NCBI GenBank assembly: GCA_022376925.1
Contig: JAIOJX010000032.1
Location: 115,669,979-115,733,978 of the forward strand
Origin: Tragulus kanchil
Lineage: Eukaryota; Chordata; Mammalia; Artiodactyla; Tragulidae
DNA length: 64,000 nucleotides
Reading direction: 5' to 3'
Shown here: piece by piece, positions 1 through 11,074 of the stretch
Layout of the letters: every line of letters starts with the position of its first letter
How positions within the stretch are numbered: position 1 is the stretch's first letter
Made by a program: the position numbers and the translations under genes
Notes under the pieces: generated by a model
Database searches by the model: none
Seen by the model: only the letters and a program-made list of their open reading frames with translations
Told to the model about the DNA's origin: nothing

Positions 1-1275
1 ATGTTGAATGTTTCTGAAAGAGCATGGTATTAGAAATTCAAGTCCAGAGAATTTAGAATTTAGTCTTGAGAGACAAAAGCTGTATGACCTTGAGCAAATC
101 ACTTTGCTTCTCTAAGCCTCAATTTCCCCAGCTTAAATTGGCTTAGTTGTTTTTTAATGACCCTCCCGGCTCTTAAATTCCAGAGACGTGGTAGGAGCAA
201 AGAAGATGGACGCGGCGTAGTAACGTGAAAATGAAGGGCAGATGGAGGTATAGTTTTCCTTCATACCTGTTGAGCTCAGGGCTGTGAGTAAATGCTGGGA
301 CCATTAAGTATCTTCTACCAGTTTCCTAAGACCAGGTGGCACATTTGATTGTTGGCAAATTTTTTCTCTCCATTCCATTCTTCTAACTTGTAACCTACAC
401 TCACCCCAGTGATTCAGAATCTTTGGTGTAGGGCAGCTGACCGGATAATGAGCAGTGAAAATGTCCCTCCCTCCACCCCCATTCCGGTGACTCCATTCCT
501 ATCCTATGTCTTCTCCTGGCCTCTTTGAGATGGTGGGAAAAGTTAATTAGATTCAGATTTTCAGGCACTTTTTGAATACCAGAATACTGTACTTCCTGTC
601 TTTCTTTTCAAACTGAATTTCCAAAGGTGGGAGTTAATTCCTATGGGGAAAACATCAGAGTTGTCTTGGAAAAGGTGCTTATGTATCGAGAGAGCCAGGA
701 GGCTCTTGTTTTAAAGTTTTCTTACCTTTATATGTAGTGGTTGTAAGAGAAGAGGACAGTGAGGATGGAATGTGCATCCCATCTGTTTTCCCCCTGTCCA
801 ATCGAGGATGACTATTTGCTTGACTGCAAAGAGAGTGTTCTGTTCTGTTGGGCCTCGGGCATATTTGGTCCTGAAAAATGACATAGTTTAAGACACTTGA
901 AGGAGGAGTCCTGCTAAGCCTATGGTCAGGTACAGAGGCATTTTCCCTCTGTCATCAGATAGTACTGGCAACTTACTTCAATGGGCCCAAGTTCTCCCTG
1001 CCTTAGTGGGTTTGGAGGAGGCATAGCACCTTTCCTATACATCAAGTTGATGCATTACTGACTTGGAGAGGCATTATAGGTGGTGGAAAAGAATGTTGAA
1101 TGTTTCTGAAAGAGCATGGTATTAGAAATTCAAGTCCAGAGAATTTAGAATTTAGTCTTGAGAGACAAAAGCTGTATGACCTTGAGCAAATCACTTTGCT
1201 TCTCTAAGCCTCAATTTCCCCAGCTTAAATTGGCTTAGTTGTTTTTTAATGACCCTCCCCCGGCTCTTAAATTCC
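1..1275. repeat. Direct duplication 1 (block ends 181, copy 182-1275)
   Basis: Bases 1-181 recur at 1093-1275 with a 2-base C-run difference. The match stops at 181, where the sequence changes to that of the next block. This is what a ~1.09 kb duplicated block would look like if its first copy began upstream of the window. Confidence 0.85.
10..145 (+). repeat. MIR SINE fragment (repeated at 1102-1237)
   Basis: The MIR core and 3' pattern is recognisable (tgaccttgagcaaatcactt, then tctctaagcctcaatttccc). It is an ancient mammalian tRNA-derived SINE, and the second occurrence belongs to duplication 1. Confidence 0.65.
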
Positions 1276-1565
1276 TGTTTTATTTCTGAAAGACATGTGT
1301 TTTTAATAATTTGTAAGTAAAGGTGTTTGTGCCAAATATTTAATAAGAAAATCATGTGGCTTTTTCCCAATGTTATGTTGTTTTCTTTTGAATACTAGTC
1401 AAGGTTTTTTTTTTTTTACTAGAAGGGTAATGAAAATATTAAAACAAGCTTCTAAACAGTGTCTTTTAAAATGTAATAAAATATTCACATGTTCATCTTG
1501 GGAAAAGACAAGAACTTAAATCAAAACCTCAGAGATCATGACCAGATCTCTATTTCTGGGACTAT
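146..1565. other. Intronic sequence without recognised features
   Basis: Apart from the second MIR copy (1102-1237), I recognise no exon, RNA gene or repeat family. It is AT-rich in 1276-1500. Presumed EIF2B3 intron. Confidence 0.4.
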
Positions 1566-1884
1566 AAATAATGAGAAATGGGTTCACATTCCTGATTAGT
1601 TTCCTGGTGGTGTGGAAAGTCTTGAAATGCATGCTGTCTGTCTACATTAGTATCCCCACTGCTACTAACCAGCTGTTAATGCCTGAAGTACTTCTCTAAT
1701 CTCCTTTCTAGGTGGCTAAAAATTATGCTGCCAGTTCCTCATCTTTTCAGGGCAGTACAGATCAGGTAGCTATTTAGCTTTCCTTATGGCTGGTTTAGGA
1801 TTCGCTTTCTTAGATATGCTGAGTCTGTTATCACTATCCTTCTTTACAGATTCTAAAATTTTGCTACTCTCCTCATTTTTGTCC

Positions 1885-2302
1885 TCGGGGGTTTTAGGGA
1901 AAGAGCAAATTAACTAAGATGGCGGTGGTCAGGCTCTCTCACCCCACATCCTCTGGCTCTTGCCCCACATGTGGTAAATGACTTTGCATGGTTATATAAC
2001 AACTGAGATCATTTGTAGCACTGCACATGCACATCATGACCTGTATAAGCATCTCCTGAAATCATGACTTGTATAAGCACATCCTGAAAAGCCCTTGCAG
2101 CTGTATCCACTGGGTCTACCACGAGAGAATACAGCATGTCTGATGCTGTCTTGCTGCACCAACACAGAGAGAATAAACATGTGTGCAGTTCCTACAGCTC
2201 CTCGAGATTTCCTCCAGCTTCCCCGGTCATGCCTTGCCTACCATAAATTCAGCGAACAGTGAGACAGGGATTATGCCTTCAAAAACAAAAAACTGTTCAT
2301 TG
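1885..2302 (+). mobile_element. Possible solo LTR of an endogenous retrovirus (copy at 3010-3425)
   Basis: The order of signals suggests an LTR: a 28-30 bp direct repeat (2034-2062 and 2063-2092, each with gtataagc), a cttgctgcaccaac stretch and a gagaataaa polyadenylation-type signal at ~2169. No retroviral coding sequence is present. I cannot name the family. Confidence 0.4.
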
Positions 2303-2536
2303 GCAGTGGGTGGGAGGCGTAAAGGAAGTAGCATGAAAACCTATACTATCATATGTGAAAAAAATAGCTATTGTCATTGCGCTGTGAGAAAAGGGGATCC
2401 TGCAGGGGTGCTGTGCGACGGCCTGGAGGAGTGGGATGGGGAGGATATACATGTGACTAATCTGGAACATACATATCTGTAAACAACAAAACTCTGTAAA
2501 AGTAAAAAATAAAATAAAAAAATAAAAAAAAAAAAA
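2303..2536 (+). mobile_element. 5'-truncated L1-like 3' end with target-site duplication
   Basis: A 234-bp insertion ending in a long A-rich tail, flanked by aaaaaactgttcattgg (2286-2302) and the near match aaaaaactgttcactgg after the tail. It includes a gggatggggagg block and an acaaaactctgtaaaa block before the tail, laid out like an L1 3' UTR. Related copies at 5470-5665 and 19712-19800 start at different points, as expected for 5' truncation. I do not recognise it as the cattle L1 3' UTR. Confidence 0.65.
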
Positions 2537-2550
2537 ACTGTTCACTGGGA

Positions 2551-2630
2551 TTCCCTGGAAGTCCAGTGGTTAAGACTTCACGCTTACATAGGGGCCTTGG
2601 GCAAAGAATTTGATGACCAAAAAGGCTTAT
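2551..2630 (+). mobile_element. CHR-1-type SINE, scrambled copy
   Basis: Starts ttccctggaagtccagtggt (A-box region), but the B-box part is garbled and shortened compared with the copy at 3670. Close to the junction at 2691. Confidence 0.6.
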
Positions 2631-3009
2631 ACAAAGCAGTGGATATACTGAGAACAGATGAGAGTTGAGAACATAGAAGAGTCCTTGGTTAAATAATGAG
2701 AAATGGGTTCACATTCCTGATTAGTTTCCTGGTGGTGTGGAAAGTCTTGAAATGCATGCTGTCTGTCTACATTAGTATCCCCACTGCTACTAACCAGCTG
2801 TTAATGCCTGAAGTACTTCTCTAATCTCCTTTCTAGGTGGCTAAAAATTATGCTGCCAGTTCCTCATCTTTTCAGGGCAGTACAGATCAGGTAGCTATTT
2901 AGCTTTCCTTATGGCTGGTTTAGGATTCGCTTTCTTAGATATGCTGAGTCTGTTATCACTATCCTTCTTTACAGATTCTAAAATTTTGCTACTCTCCTCA
3001 TTTTTGTCC

Positions 3010-3425
3010 TCGGGGGTTTTAGGGAAAGAGCAAATTAACTAAGATGGCGGTGGTCAGGCTCTCTCACCCCACATCCTCTGGCTCTTGCCCCACATGTGGT
3101 AAATGACTTTGCATGGTTATATAACAACTGAGATCATTTGTAGCACTGCACATGCACATCATGACCTGTATAAGCATCTCCTGAAATCATGACTTGTATA
3201 AGCACATCCTGAAAAGCCCTTGCAGCTGTATCCACTGGGTCTACCACGAGAATACAGCATGTCTGATGCTGTCTTGCTGCACCAACACAGAGAGAATAAA
3301 CATGTGTGCAGTTCCTACAGCTCCTCGAGATTTCCTCCAGCTTCCCCGGTCATGCCTTGCCTACCATAAATTCAGCGAACAGTGAGACAGGGATTATGCC
3401 TTCAAAAACAAAAAACTGTTCATTG
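3010..3425 (+). mobile_element. Possible solo LTR, second copy
   Basis: Duplicate of 1885-2302 within duplication 2, with one gag triplet difference near 3250. Confidence 0.38.
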
Positions 3426-3659
3426 GCAGTGGGTGGGAGGCGTAAAGGAAGTAGCATGAAAACCTATACTATCATATGTGAAAAAAATAGCTATTGTCAT
3501 TGCGCTGTGAGAAAAGGGGATCCTGCAGGGGTGCTGTGCGACGGCCTGGAGGAGTGGGATGGGGAGGATATACATGTGACTAATCTGGAACATACATATC
3601 TGTAAACAACAAAACTCTGTAAAAGTAAAAAATAAAATAAAAAAATAAAAAAAAAAAAA
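3426..3659 (+). mobile_element. 5'-truncated L1-like 3' end, second copy
   Basis: Duplicate of 2303-2536 within duplication 2. Confidence 0.62.
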
Positions 3660-3669
3660 ACTGTTCACT

Positions 3670-3788
3670 GGGATTCCCTGGAAGTCCAGTGGTTAAGACT
3701 TCACGCTTACATAGCCTTGGGCACGAATTTGATCCCAGGTCAGGGAACTGAGATCTTGGAAACCTCAAGGCATGACCAAAAAAAAGGC
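3670..3788 (+). mobile_element. CHR-1-type SINE
   Basis: tRNA-Glu-like head with A box tccagtggttaag, B-box-like tttgatcccag and cagggaactgag, then an A-rich end. It is the intact counterpart of 2551-2630. Confidence 0.75.
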
Positions 3789-4356
3789 TTATACAAAGCA
3801 GTGGATATACTGAGAACAGATGAGAGTTGAGAACATAGAAGAGTCCTTGGTTAATCAGTGTGCTATAGTCTGAGTCACAAGGATCATGTGTTACACATCT
3901 TTTTAAAAAAAAAATGTGTGCATGAGATTCTTTAGTTAAGACGCACAGGATTAGTTGCTCATTGACATGTATCAATAAAGCTATTAAAAAAAAAAAAAGA
4001 TACTCCAACAAAGCAGCCATCCAAATTTAGAACATGAAGTGTTTTACAAAATAGATGATTCATTCTAATCCTATGGCTTGTCAGAGGACTTAAAAGGGGG
4101 AACTTTTGTTTAACTGAAATTGCCATATGCGTTTTGAGGCTTTGATTGAATCCTGATGCAGACAGACTAGCTGTAAAAAGAGAAATCTGGATTTGGATTG
4201 AATATTAGATGATATTATAGAGTCATTGATCATTTTATTAGGTGTAGTAATGACAGTGATTATATTTCATAGTTTTTATCAGTTGGAAATAAATACTACA
4301 CATACTGGAATATTTACAGTAAAATGACACTGTGTCTGGGATACACTTTAAAATAC

Positions 4357-4757
4357 TATATTAGTTTGCTAGAACAAAGAAGTAAAACTAGGTGGCCTAA
4401 AACAACAGAAGTTTATTGTCTTAACAGTTCTTGAGGCTAGAAATCCCAAATCAGGGTATTGACAGCAATGGTTCCTCCTGAGGTTTATGAAGGAGAATCT
4501 GTTCCAGCCTTCTGTCTTCTGGAAACCTCAAGCATTCTTGGCTTGTAGATGACATTCTCATCATGTCTTCATGTTGTCTTCCCTCTATGTTCAAATGCCC
4601 CTTTGGTAGAATACTAGTCACACTGGACTACTGCTCTAATGACCTAACCTTAACATGGTCATCTACAGATGTCATATTTCCAGTTACAATCATACTTGCA
4701 GGTATGTGGGTTAGGACTTCAACATCTTTTAGGGGGACACAATCTAACCCACAGTGA
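4357..4757 (-). mobile_element. MLT1-type MaLR LTR
   Basis: Reads as the reverse complement of an MLT1 LTR: tattagtttgctag, then aaaacaacagaagtttattgt, cttgaggctagaaatcc, cttggcttgtagatg and ggttaggacttcaacat in the expected order. It is an ancient non-coding remnant in the intron. Confidence 0.75.
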
Positions 4758-4924
4758 AAACTGTAGCAAAAAAAAAAAAAACCTGTAGCAAAAAGTTTTT
4801 AAAGATTAGAAAATGTTGATAATTGAAACTATTTGGGTACATGAGAATTTATTATGCTTTTCTCTTTATTTTGTGTATGTTTGAAATTTCCCATAACAAA
4901 AATGTAAGAAATGTATGTGTGAAA

Positions 4925-5180
4925 ACAGATTAAATTGATATTTCTACACTCATGTTCATAACAGCATCATTCACAATAACCAAAAGGTGGAAGCAATTCA
5001 ACTATCCATAGACTGATGAATAGATAAACAAAATGTAGTACACACATGCAATGAAATACTACTCAGAGTTCAAAAGGAAGGAACTTTTGACACATGCTTC
5101 AGCACAGGTTAAACTGTAAAGACATTATGCTAAGTGAAATAAGCCAGTCACAAGAAGGACGAATAGTGTATGGTTCTTCT
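4925..5180 (+). mobile_element. Old L1M/L1MB 3' fragment, left part
   Basis: Contains the typical L1 3' stretches: ttcacaataaccaaaaggtg, gatgaatagataaacaaaatg and ctaagtgaaataagccagtc. It is interrupted at 5180 and resumes at 5679. Confidence 0.8.
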
Positions 5181-5665
5181 TTTTTTTTTTTTTTAAACTA
5201 TAGTGAATTTTACTCTTAGAACACTTTTTTTTTTTTTTGTCCTTCCTACATTTTTATGCTTGAATAACAACATATTACCCCCTAAATGGAGGAAAAGATG
5301 TAAATGAAAAAAGACAAATATAACATTCATAAATGGAGACATTTCAATGGCCAATAAACATGTGAGAAGTATTCAGTTTTTATCATGTCCATAATTAATC
5401 AGATAAATGTAAATTATAACTATCTTATTTTCTGAAATCAAATTATATTATTTTTTTTTTTTGGTACTTTACTTTTTTTTTTTTTTTAATTTTTATTTTT
5501 TACATATATGTTCCCAGATCATTCATATGCATATCCCTGGGCCCTCCCCCCACCCAGTTCCCCCCCTCCCATCCCTCCAGACCATCGCCCCAAGTGGTTG
5601 TAGGTACTCCTATTCCCCTAGCACAATGACAATAGCTATCTTTTCCACACATGACAGTATAGGTT
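5181..5665 (-). mobile_element. Younger L1-like 3' end with probable 3'-transduced sequence
   Basis: The insertion is flanked by perfect 13-bp duplications gtatggttcttct (5168-5180 and 5666-5678). On the minus strand it begins at 5665, runs through the L1-like 3' segment also seen at 2340-2500, reaches an internal poly-A (5460-5490 on +), and then ~260 bases further ends in a second poly-A abutting the duplication. The extra part (5194-5458) contains an old L1 ORF2-like piece (caatggccaataaacatgtg) and fits a 3' transduction. Confidence 0.6.
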
Positions 5666-5678
5666 GTATGGTTCTTCT

Positions 5679-5890
5679 TACATGAGGTTCCCAGAGTAGC
5701 CAGAATCATAAAGACAAAATAGAATGGTGGCTGCATGGAGCTAGAGAAAAGGAGGGAATGAAAACAGATTTTCAGTTGTGGAACATGAAAAGTGCTGGAG
5801 ATGGCTGTTGGTGACAGTAGTACTACAAAATGAATGTAATTAATGGCACGGAATGATACACTTGAAAATGGTTAAAATAGTAAATTGTAC
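5679..5890 (+). mobile_element. Old L1M/L1MB 3' fragment, right part
   Basis: Continues the element broken at 5180: agagtagccagaatcataaagacaaaatagaatggtggctgc-type sequence, then ctggagatgg and gaaaatggttaaaatagtaaattgta, the usual L1MB 3' end. Confidence 0.8.
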
Positions 5891-7049
5891 AGACCAGCCA
5901 AAGACTTTCATGAAGATACTTTGAAACCCATTGATCCTTGCAGTTAAACAGTAAATGCTTATCCTTGTAGCTTTCCCAGTATTTACTTCATTTATACATT
6001 CCCTCATTTATTCTAAAATAATACTATTAATAATTATAATTACTACCTGCTGGTTTTTTCCCTTGCCTTAAAACTGGTATTCCTGTTTTTAAGATCATAA
6101 AAAGATGCTTGATTTTCCTCAAATTTTAAATACTACAAATTTGAATTCCAAAATATATAGCTTACTATTTTAAAAATAGGTCTATAAAAATAATTCTCAT
6201 GGCTTATATTGTCCTAGATTTCCTAAACTTTAAAATTTTTATCCATTATTCTACTTTTCCAGGATCTTTTCTTTCCCATTCTCCTTTTTTTTTGAAAAAT
6301 AATAATAATAATAATAATAATCCTTTTTAAAAGCATCTTAAAAGTTCTCTTTATGTTAGATGAAGAGAAGTAAAAGCTTCTTTGGGAACTTTTCAAAGAT
6401 CTTTATAGACTGTGAAGATTAAAGATTTTATACTATTTCTCTGAGCTTTTATCACTGAGAGGATTCCCACAAATTTTTCATGTATATATTACTTCTGTTG
6501 CATGAGCTTTTTTTCTGTGCCTGGCAACTTGTTTTAATTATTTTTAAAACATAAAAGTATAACTATTTCTAAATGTCTTATCATTTCCATTACTGATTCC
6601 TTATTTTATTTCATACAAATCCAAATCATCTTCCTGGCTCAGAGCAATCAACCAGTTACCCAGATTTACTGGTGCCTCTCAGAGATTTTTTGGATTTTGT
6701 TTATTTTTTTTCACTTTAAAATATCAATTCTTATTTGTAATACCATTTAAAAACAATTAAATGGGGAGGGAAATAAGGAAGCAACCTTTTGGGCAACTTA
6801 AATTGTGGCATCAATCTCCTGGTCCCAAGATTTACATTCGATACAAATTTAATGTGAAAGGAAAAAGTCTCTAAATTGCCCATCTCTATTCCTTCATTTG
6901 TATGTTAAATTTGTAGCTAAGTCTCTACCCTTGAGTGCACCAGCTAAATTTTTGGAAAAATTTTTTTAACGGAAGAATGTTTTGTCTGCTTTAGACAATA
7001 AGGGTAAAAAACTGAGAAATTTTTTTAAGTTTTAATTTTTTTCCCCATC
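5891..7049. other. AT-rich intron; (AAT)n microsatellite at 6297-6321
   Basis: No exon or recognised repeat family apart from about eight AAT units. The part from 6537 is repeated from 7645. Confidence 0.5.
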
Positions 7050-7305
7050 ATGCCTCTTTTATTTATATTTATTTACACCCATCTTTTTTTTTATTCTTTG
7101 ACATGTGTGGGCCTCCCATTGTAGTGGCCTCTCTCACTGCAGAGCACCAGCTCTGGGCACATGTGCTCCAGAGTACTGGCTCGTAATTGGGCACACTGGT
7201 CCAACCACTCCACGGCACATGGGATCTTCCCCAGGCCAGGGATCAAACTGGTGCCCCTTGCACTGCAAGGCAGACTCTTTACCCACTGGACCACCAGGGA
7301 AACCC
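7050..7305 (-). mobile_element. Dominant CHR-related SINE (copy 1)
   Basis: Reverse-complement head accaccagggaaaccc, B box (gggatcaaac on +), then the family-specific body: tggacacactggtcc-like, gagcaccagctctgggcac and gtgtgggcctcccattg. The same body recurs in about 17 independent insertions in the window. Confidence 0.85.
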
Positions 7306-7390
7306 TAAGAAAACATTTATAAACTATAAAATGCTATATGAATGTTATTGCCATATGAGCTAGGGATTGGTATCTATTTAGAAGACAGTT

Positions 7391-7644
7391 ATTGTTGTTC
7401 AGTCACTCAGTTGTGTCTGACTCTTCACTACACCATGGACTGCAGCGTGCCAGGCTTCCCTGTCCTTCACCATCTCCCGGAGTTTGTTCAAACTCATGTC
7501 CATTGAGTTAGTGATGCCATCCAACCATCTCATTCTCTGTTGTTCCCTTCTCCAGCTTCCTTTAATTTTTCGCAGCATCAAGGTCTTTTCCAGTGAGTCG
7601 GCTCTTTGCATCAGGTGGCCAAAGTATCGGAGCTTCAGCTTCAT
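7391..7644 (-). mobile_element. BovB (RTE) 3' end, cut by junction
   Basis: The reverse strand encodes [21 protein letters not shown] and [20 protein letters not shown], the C-terminus of the BovB protein. The element stops at 7644 because the next duplicated block starts there. Confidence 0.9.
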
Positions 7645-8157
7645 TATTTTTAAAACATAAAAGTATAACTATTTCTAAATGTCTTATCATTTCCATTACT
7701 GATTCCTTATTTTATTTCATACAAATCCAAATCATCTTCCTGGCTCAGAGCAATCAACCAGTTACCCAGATTTACTGGTGCCTCTCAGAGATTTTTTGGA
7801 TTTTGTTTATTTTTTTTCACTTTAAAATATCAATTCTTATTTGTAATACCATTTAAAAACAATTAAATGGGGAGGGAAATAAGGAAGCAACCTTTTGGGC
7901 AACTTAAATTGTGGCATCAATCTCCTGGTCCCAAGATTTACATTCGATACAAATTTAATGTGAAAGGAAAAAGTCTCTAAATTGCCCATCTCTATTCCTT
8001 CATTTGTATGTTAAATTTGTAGCTAAGTCTCTACCCTTGAGTGCACCAGCTAAATTTTTGGAAAAATTTTTTTAACGGAAGAATGTTTTGTCTGCTTTAG
8101 ACAATAAGGGTAAAAAACTGAGAAATTTTTTTAAGTTTTAATTTTTCTCCCCCATCA

Positions 8158-8412
8158 TGCCTCTTTTATTTATATTTATTTACACCCATCTTTTTTTTTA
8201 TTCTTTGACATGTGTGGGCCTCCCATTGTAGTGGCCTCTCTCACTGCAGAGCACCAGCTCTGGGCACATGTGCTCCAGAGTACTGGCTCGTAATTGGGCA
8301 CACTGGTCCAACCACTCCACGGCACATGGGATCTTCCCCAGGCCAGGGATCAAACTGGTGCCCCTTGCACTGCAAGGCAGACTCTTTACCCACTGGACCA
8401 CCAGGGAAACCC
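8158..8412 (-). mobile_element. Dominant CHR-related SINE, duplicate of 7050-7305
   Basis: Second copy from duplication 3, nearly identical. Confidence 0.85.
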
Positions 8413-8497
8413 TAAGAAAACATTTATAAACTATAAAATGCTATATGAATGTTATTGCCATATGAGCTAGGGATTGGTATCTATTTAGAAGACAGTT

Positions 8498-8885
8498 ATT
8501 GTTGTTCAGTCACTCAGTTGTGTCTGACTCTTCACTACACCATGGACTGCAGCGTGCCAGGCTTCCCTGTCCTTCACCATCTCCCGGAGTTTGTTCAAAC
8601 TCATGTCCATTGAGTTAGTGATGCCATCCAACCATCTCATTCTCTGTTGTTCCCTTCTCCAGCTTCCTTTAATTTTTCGCAGCATCAAGGTCTTTTCCAG
8701 TGAGTCGGCTCTTTGCATCAGGTGGCCAAAGTATCGGAGCTTCAGCTTCAGCATCAGTCCTTCCAATGAATATTCAGGGTTGATTTCCTTTCGAATTGGC
8801 TGGTTTGATCTTCTTGCAGTCCAAGGGACTCTCAAGAGTCTTCTCCAACACCACATTCCGAAACCATCAGTTCTTCGACAATTAC
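8498..8885 (-). mobile_element. BovB (RTE) 3' fragment
   Basis: The reverse strand encodes [20 protein letters not shown] through the C-terminal KSQTQLSD, the last ~125 residues of the BovB polyprotein downstream of the reverse transcriptase. It is 5'-truncated. This is the full-length version of the fragment at 7391. Confidence 0.92.
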
Positions 8886-9350
8886 TCATACCTTTCAGTT
8901 ATTCCTTCCCCAGCTCTATGATACAAGTTGACTTCAGCTATAAATATGAGAGCGATATCTACTTCATAAGGTAGTTGCAATAATTTGGTAGCTGGAATAA
9001 TTTAAGTAGAGTATGTTGAATGATTCAAGGAATTCACAAACCAACAAACTGAACAAGAGAGTTCAGCTTTTCAAATTGGTTATCCTAGTGTGAACTTCAG
9101 TGAAGCCTGGGCACCACAAGATAAGTAACCACATTTGCAAAATTGTGTTTCCTGAAGAATTTCTTAGAATTCAGGAATCTCAGGAAGTGAAAATTGGAAT
9201 GTAACTTCTACTTTCTTCTTTATAGTCATTGTATACAGTAATTGGTTTTGTAGGGGAATGTATGTTATAGATGTGAGATCTGAAGTTCGACTTTTCTCTT
9301 GCTCTTTTGGAAGCATTTCGTTTTCCCTTCTTCCAAGAGTGAAAGCCCAG

Positions 9351-9575
9351 GGTGGTGTGTGTGTTCAGTAGCTCAGATGCGTCTGACTCTTTGCGACCCT
9401 ATGGACCCCATGGACTGTAGCCTGCCAGGTTCCTGTCCATGGGATTTTCTTGGCAAGAATACTGGAGTGGGTTGTTATTTCCTCCCCTAGAGAATCTTCC
9501 CCGCCTGAGGATCAGACCTGCCTCCCCTGTGTCACCTGCATTGCAGGTGGATTCTTTACCACTGTGCCACCTGGA
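9351..9575 (-). mobile_element. Bov-tA SINE
   Basis: Contains the typical reverse-strand pieces gtctgactctttgcgaccc, catggactgtagcctgcc, gaatactggagtgggttg and gattctttaccactg. A duplicate is at 10398-10619. Confidence 0.88.
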
Positions 9576-9695
9576 GAATTACTTCTAAGGTATCTAGATC
9601 CTATGAGAATAATTTTCATTAAGACGATAAGGCAGTCAAAGGAAAGTAACACAGAGTAGAAGATGACAACCAGGCAGGTACAGTTGGAATTGCCA

Positions 9696-9930
9696 TTGTT
9701 CCCTTCTCCAGCTTCCTTTAATTTTTCGCAGCATCAAGGTCTTTTCCAGTGAGTCGGCTCTTTGCATCAGGTGGCCAAAGTATCGGAGCTTCAGCTTCAG
9801 CATCAGTCCTTCAATGAATATTCAGGGTTGATTTCCTTGAATTGGCTGGTTTGATCTTCTTGCAGTCCAAGGGACTCTCAAGAGTCTTCTCCAACACCAC
9901 ATTCCGAAACCATCAGTTCTTCGACAATTA
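9696..9930 (-). mobile_element. BovB fragment, third occurrence (partial)
   Basis: Matches 8647-8885 as the start of the second block of duplication 4, with a few single-base losses near 9810-9840. It begins abruptly at the junction. Confidence 0.88.
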
Positions 9931-10397
9931 CTCATACCTTTCAGTTATTCCTTCCCCAGCTCTATGATACAAGTTGACTTCAGCTATAAATATGAGAGCG
10001 ATATCTACTTCATAAGGTAGTTGCAATAATTTGGTAGCTGGAATAATTTAAGTAGAGTATGTTGAATGATTCAAGGAATTCACAAACCAACAAACTGAAC
10101 AAGAGAGTTCAGCTTTTCAAATTGGTTATCCTAGTGTGAACTTCAGTGAAGCCTGGGCACCACAAGATAAGTAACCACATTTGCAAAATTGTGTTTCCTG
10201 AAGAATTTCTTAGAATTCAGGAATCTCAGGAAGTGAAAATTGGAATGTAACTTCTACTTTCTTCTTTATAGTCATTGTATACAGTAATTGGTTTTGTAGG
10301 GGAATGTATGTTATAGATGTGAGATCTGAAGTTCGACTTTTCTCTTGCTCTTTTGGAAGCATTTCGTTTTCCCTTCTTCCAAGAGTGAAAGCCCAGG

Positions 10398-10619
10398 TTG
10401 GTTGTGTGTTCAGTAGCTCAGATCGTCTGACTCTTTGCGACCCTATGGACCCCATGGACTGTAGCCTGCCAGGTTCCTGTCCATGGGATTTTCTTGGCAA
10501 GAATACTGGAGTGGGTTGTTATTTCCTCCCCTAGAGAATCTTCCCCGCCTGAGGATCAGACCTGCCTCCCCTGTGTCACCTGCATTGCAGGTGGATTCTT
10601 TACCACTGTGCCACCTGGA
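10398..10619 (-). mobile_element. Bov-tA SINE, duplicate of 9351-9575
   Basis: Same element in the second block of duplication 4, with small indels near its right end (tggttgtgtgttcag versus tggtgtgtgtgttcag). Confidence 0.86.
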
Positions 10620-10867
10620 GAATTACTTCTAAGGTATCTAGATCCTATGAGAATAATTTTCATTAAGACGATAAGGCAGTCAAAGGAAAGTAACACAGAG
10701 TAGAAGATGACAACCAGGCAGGTACAGTTGGAATTGCCATTCTTCCACCCTACTCCTCCCCTTCTCTTCTTAAGCTATCTTTTATTTTATTAACTAAAAT
10801 GACTTTGAACATGAAGCCTGGCATTCTGAAGGCTGAAACCAAAGATAACAGACTAAGTAGCAACTAG

Positions 10868-11074
10868 TGCGTATTCAGTCACTCAGTCGCGTCGAGCTCT
10901 TTCTGACTCCATGGAGCCCACCAGGCTTGTCTGTCAGTGGGACTTTCCAGGCAAAAATAATTACAGTGGGTTGCCATTCCTTCTCTAGAGGGTCTTCCTG
11001 ACTCAAAGATCAAACTCATGTCTCCTGCATTGGCAGGCATTCTTTACCACTGAGCCACCAGGGAAACCTATAAA
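10868..11074 (-). mobile_element. Bov-tA SINE with target-site duplication
   Basis: Pieces such as tcagtcactcagtcgcgtcg, acagtgggttgccattcc and gagccaccagggaaacc identify Bov-tA. It is flanked by tagcaactag at 10858-10867 and 11075-11084. Confidence 0.88.

Larger units (their letters stand above)
1566..3853. repeat. Direct duplication 2 (1566-2690 / 2691-3853)
   Basis: About 1.1 kb is repeated head to tail with offset 1125. The copies agree closely except in the CHR SINE near 2585-2625, where the first copy is scrambled and about 40-60 bases shorter. Confidence 0.95.
6537..8750. repeat. Direct duplication 3 (6537-7644 / 7645-8750)
   Basis: Offset 1108, near-identical copies including a SINE and the end of a BovB fragment. 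The first copy stops abruptly inside BovB at 7644. Confidence 0.95.
8647..10741. repeat. Direct duplication 4 (8647-9695 / 9696-10741)
   Basis: Offset about 1049. It overlaps duplication 3 at 8647-8750, so that piece of BovB occurs three times (7540, 8647, 9696). Confidence 0.95.

Noticed and set aside
7105..7308. Open reading frames of 60-200 codons in many SINE copies on both strands
   Set aside because: They coincide exactly with the CHR-related SINE body, occur in several frames at once, and repeat wherever the SINE does. They are chance frames in GC-rich repeats, not genes.
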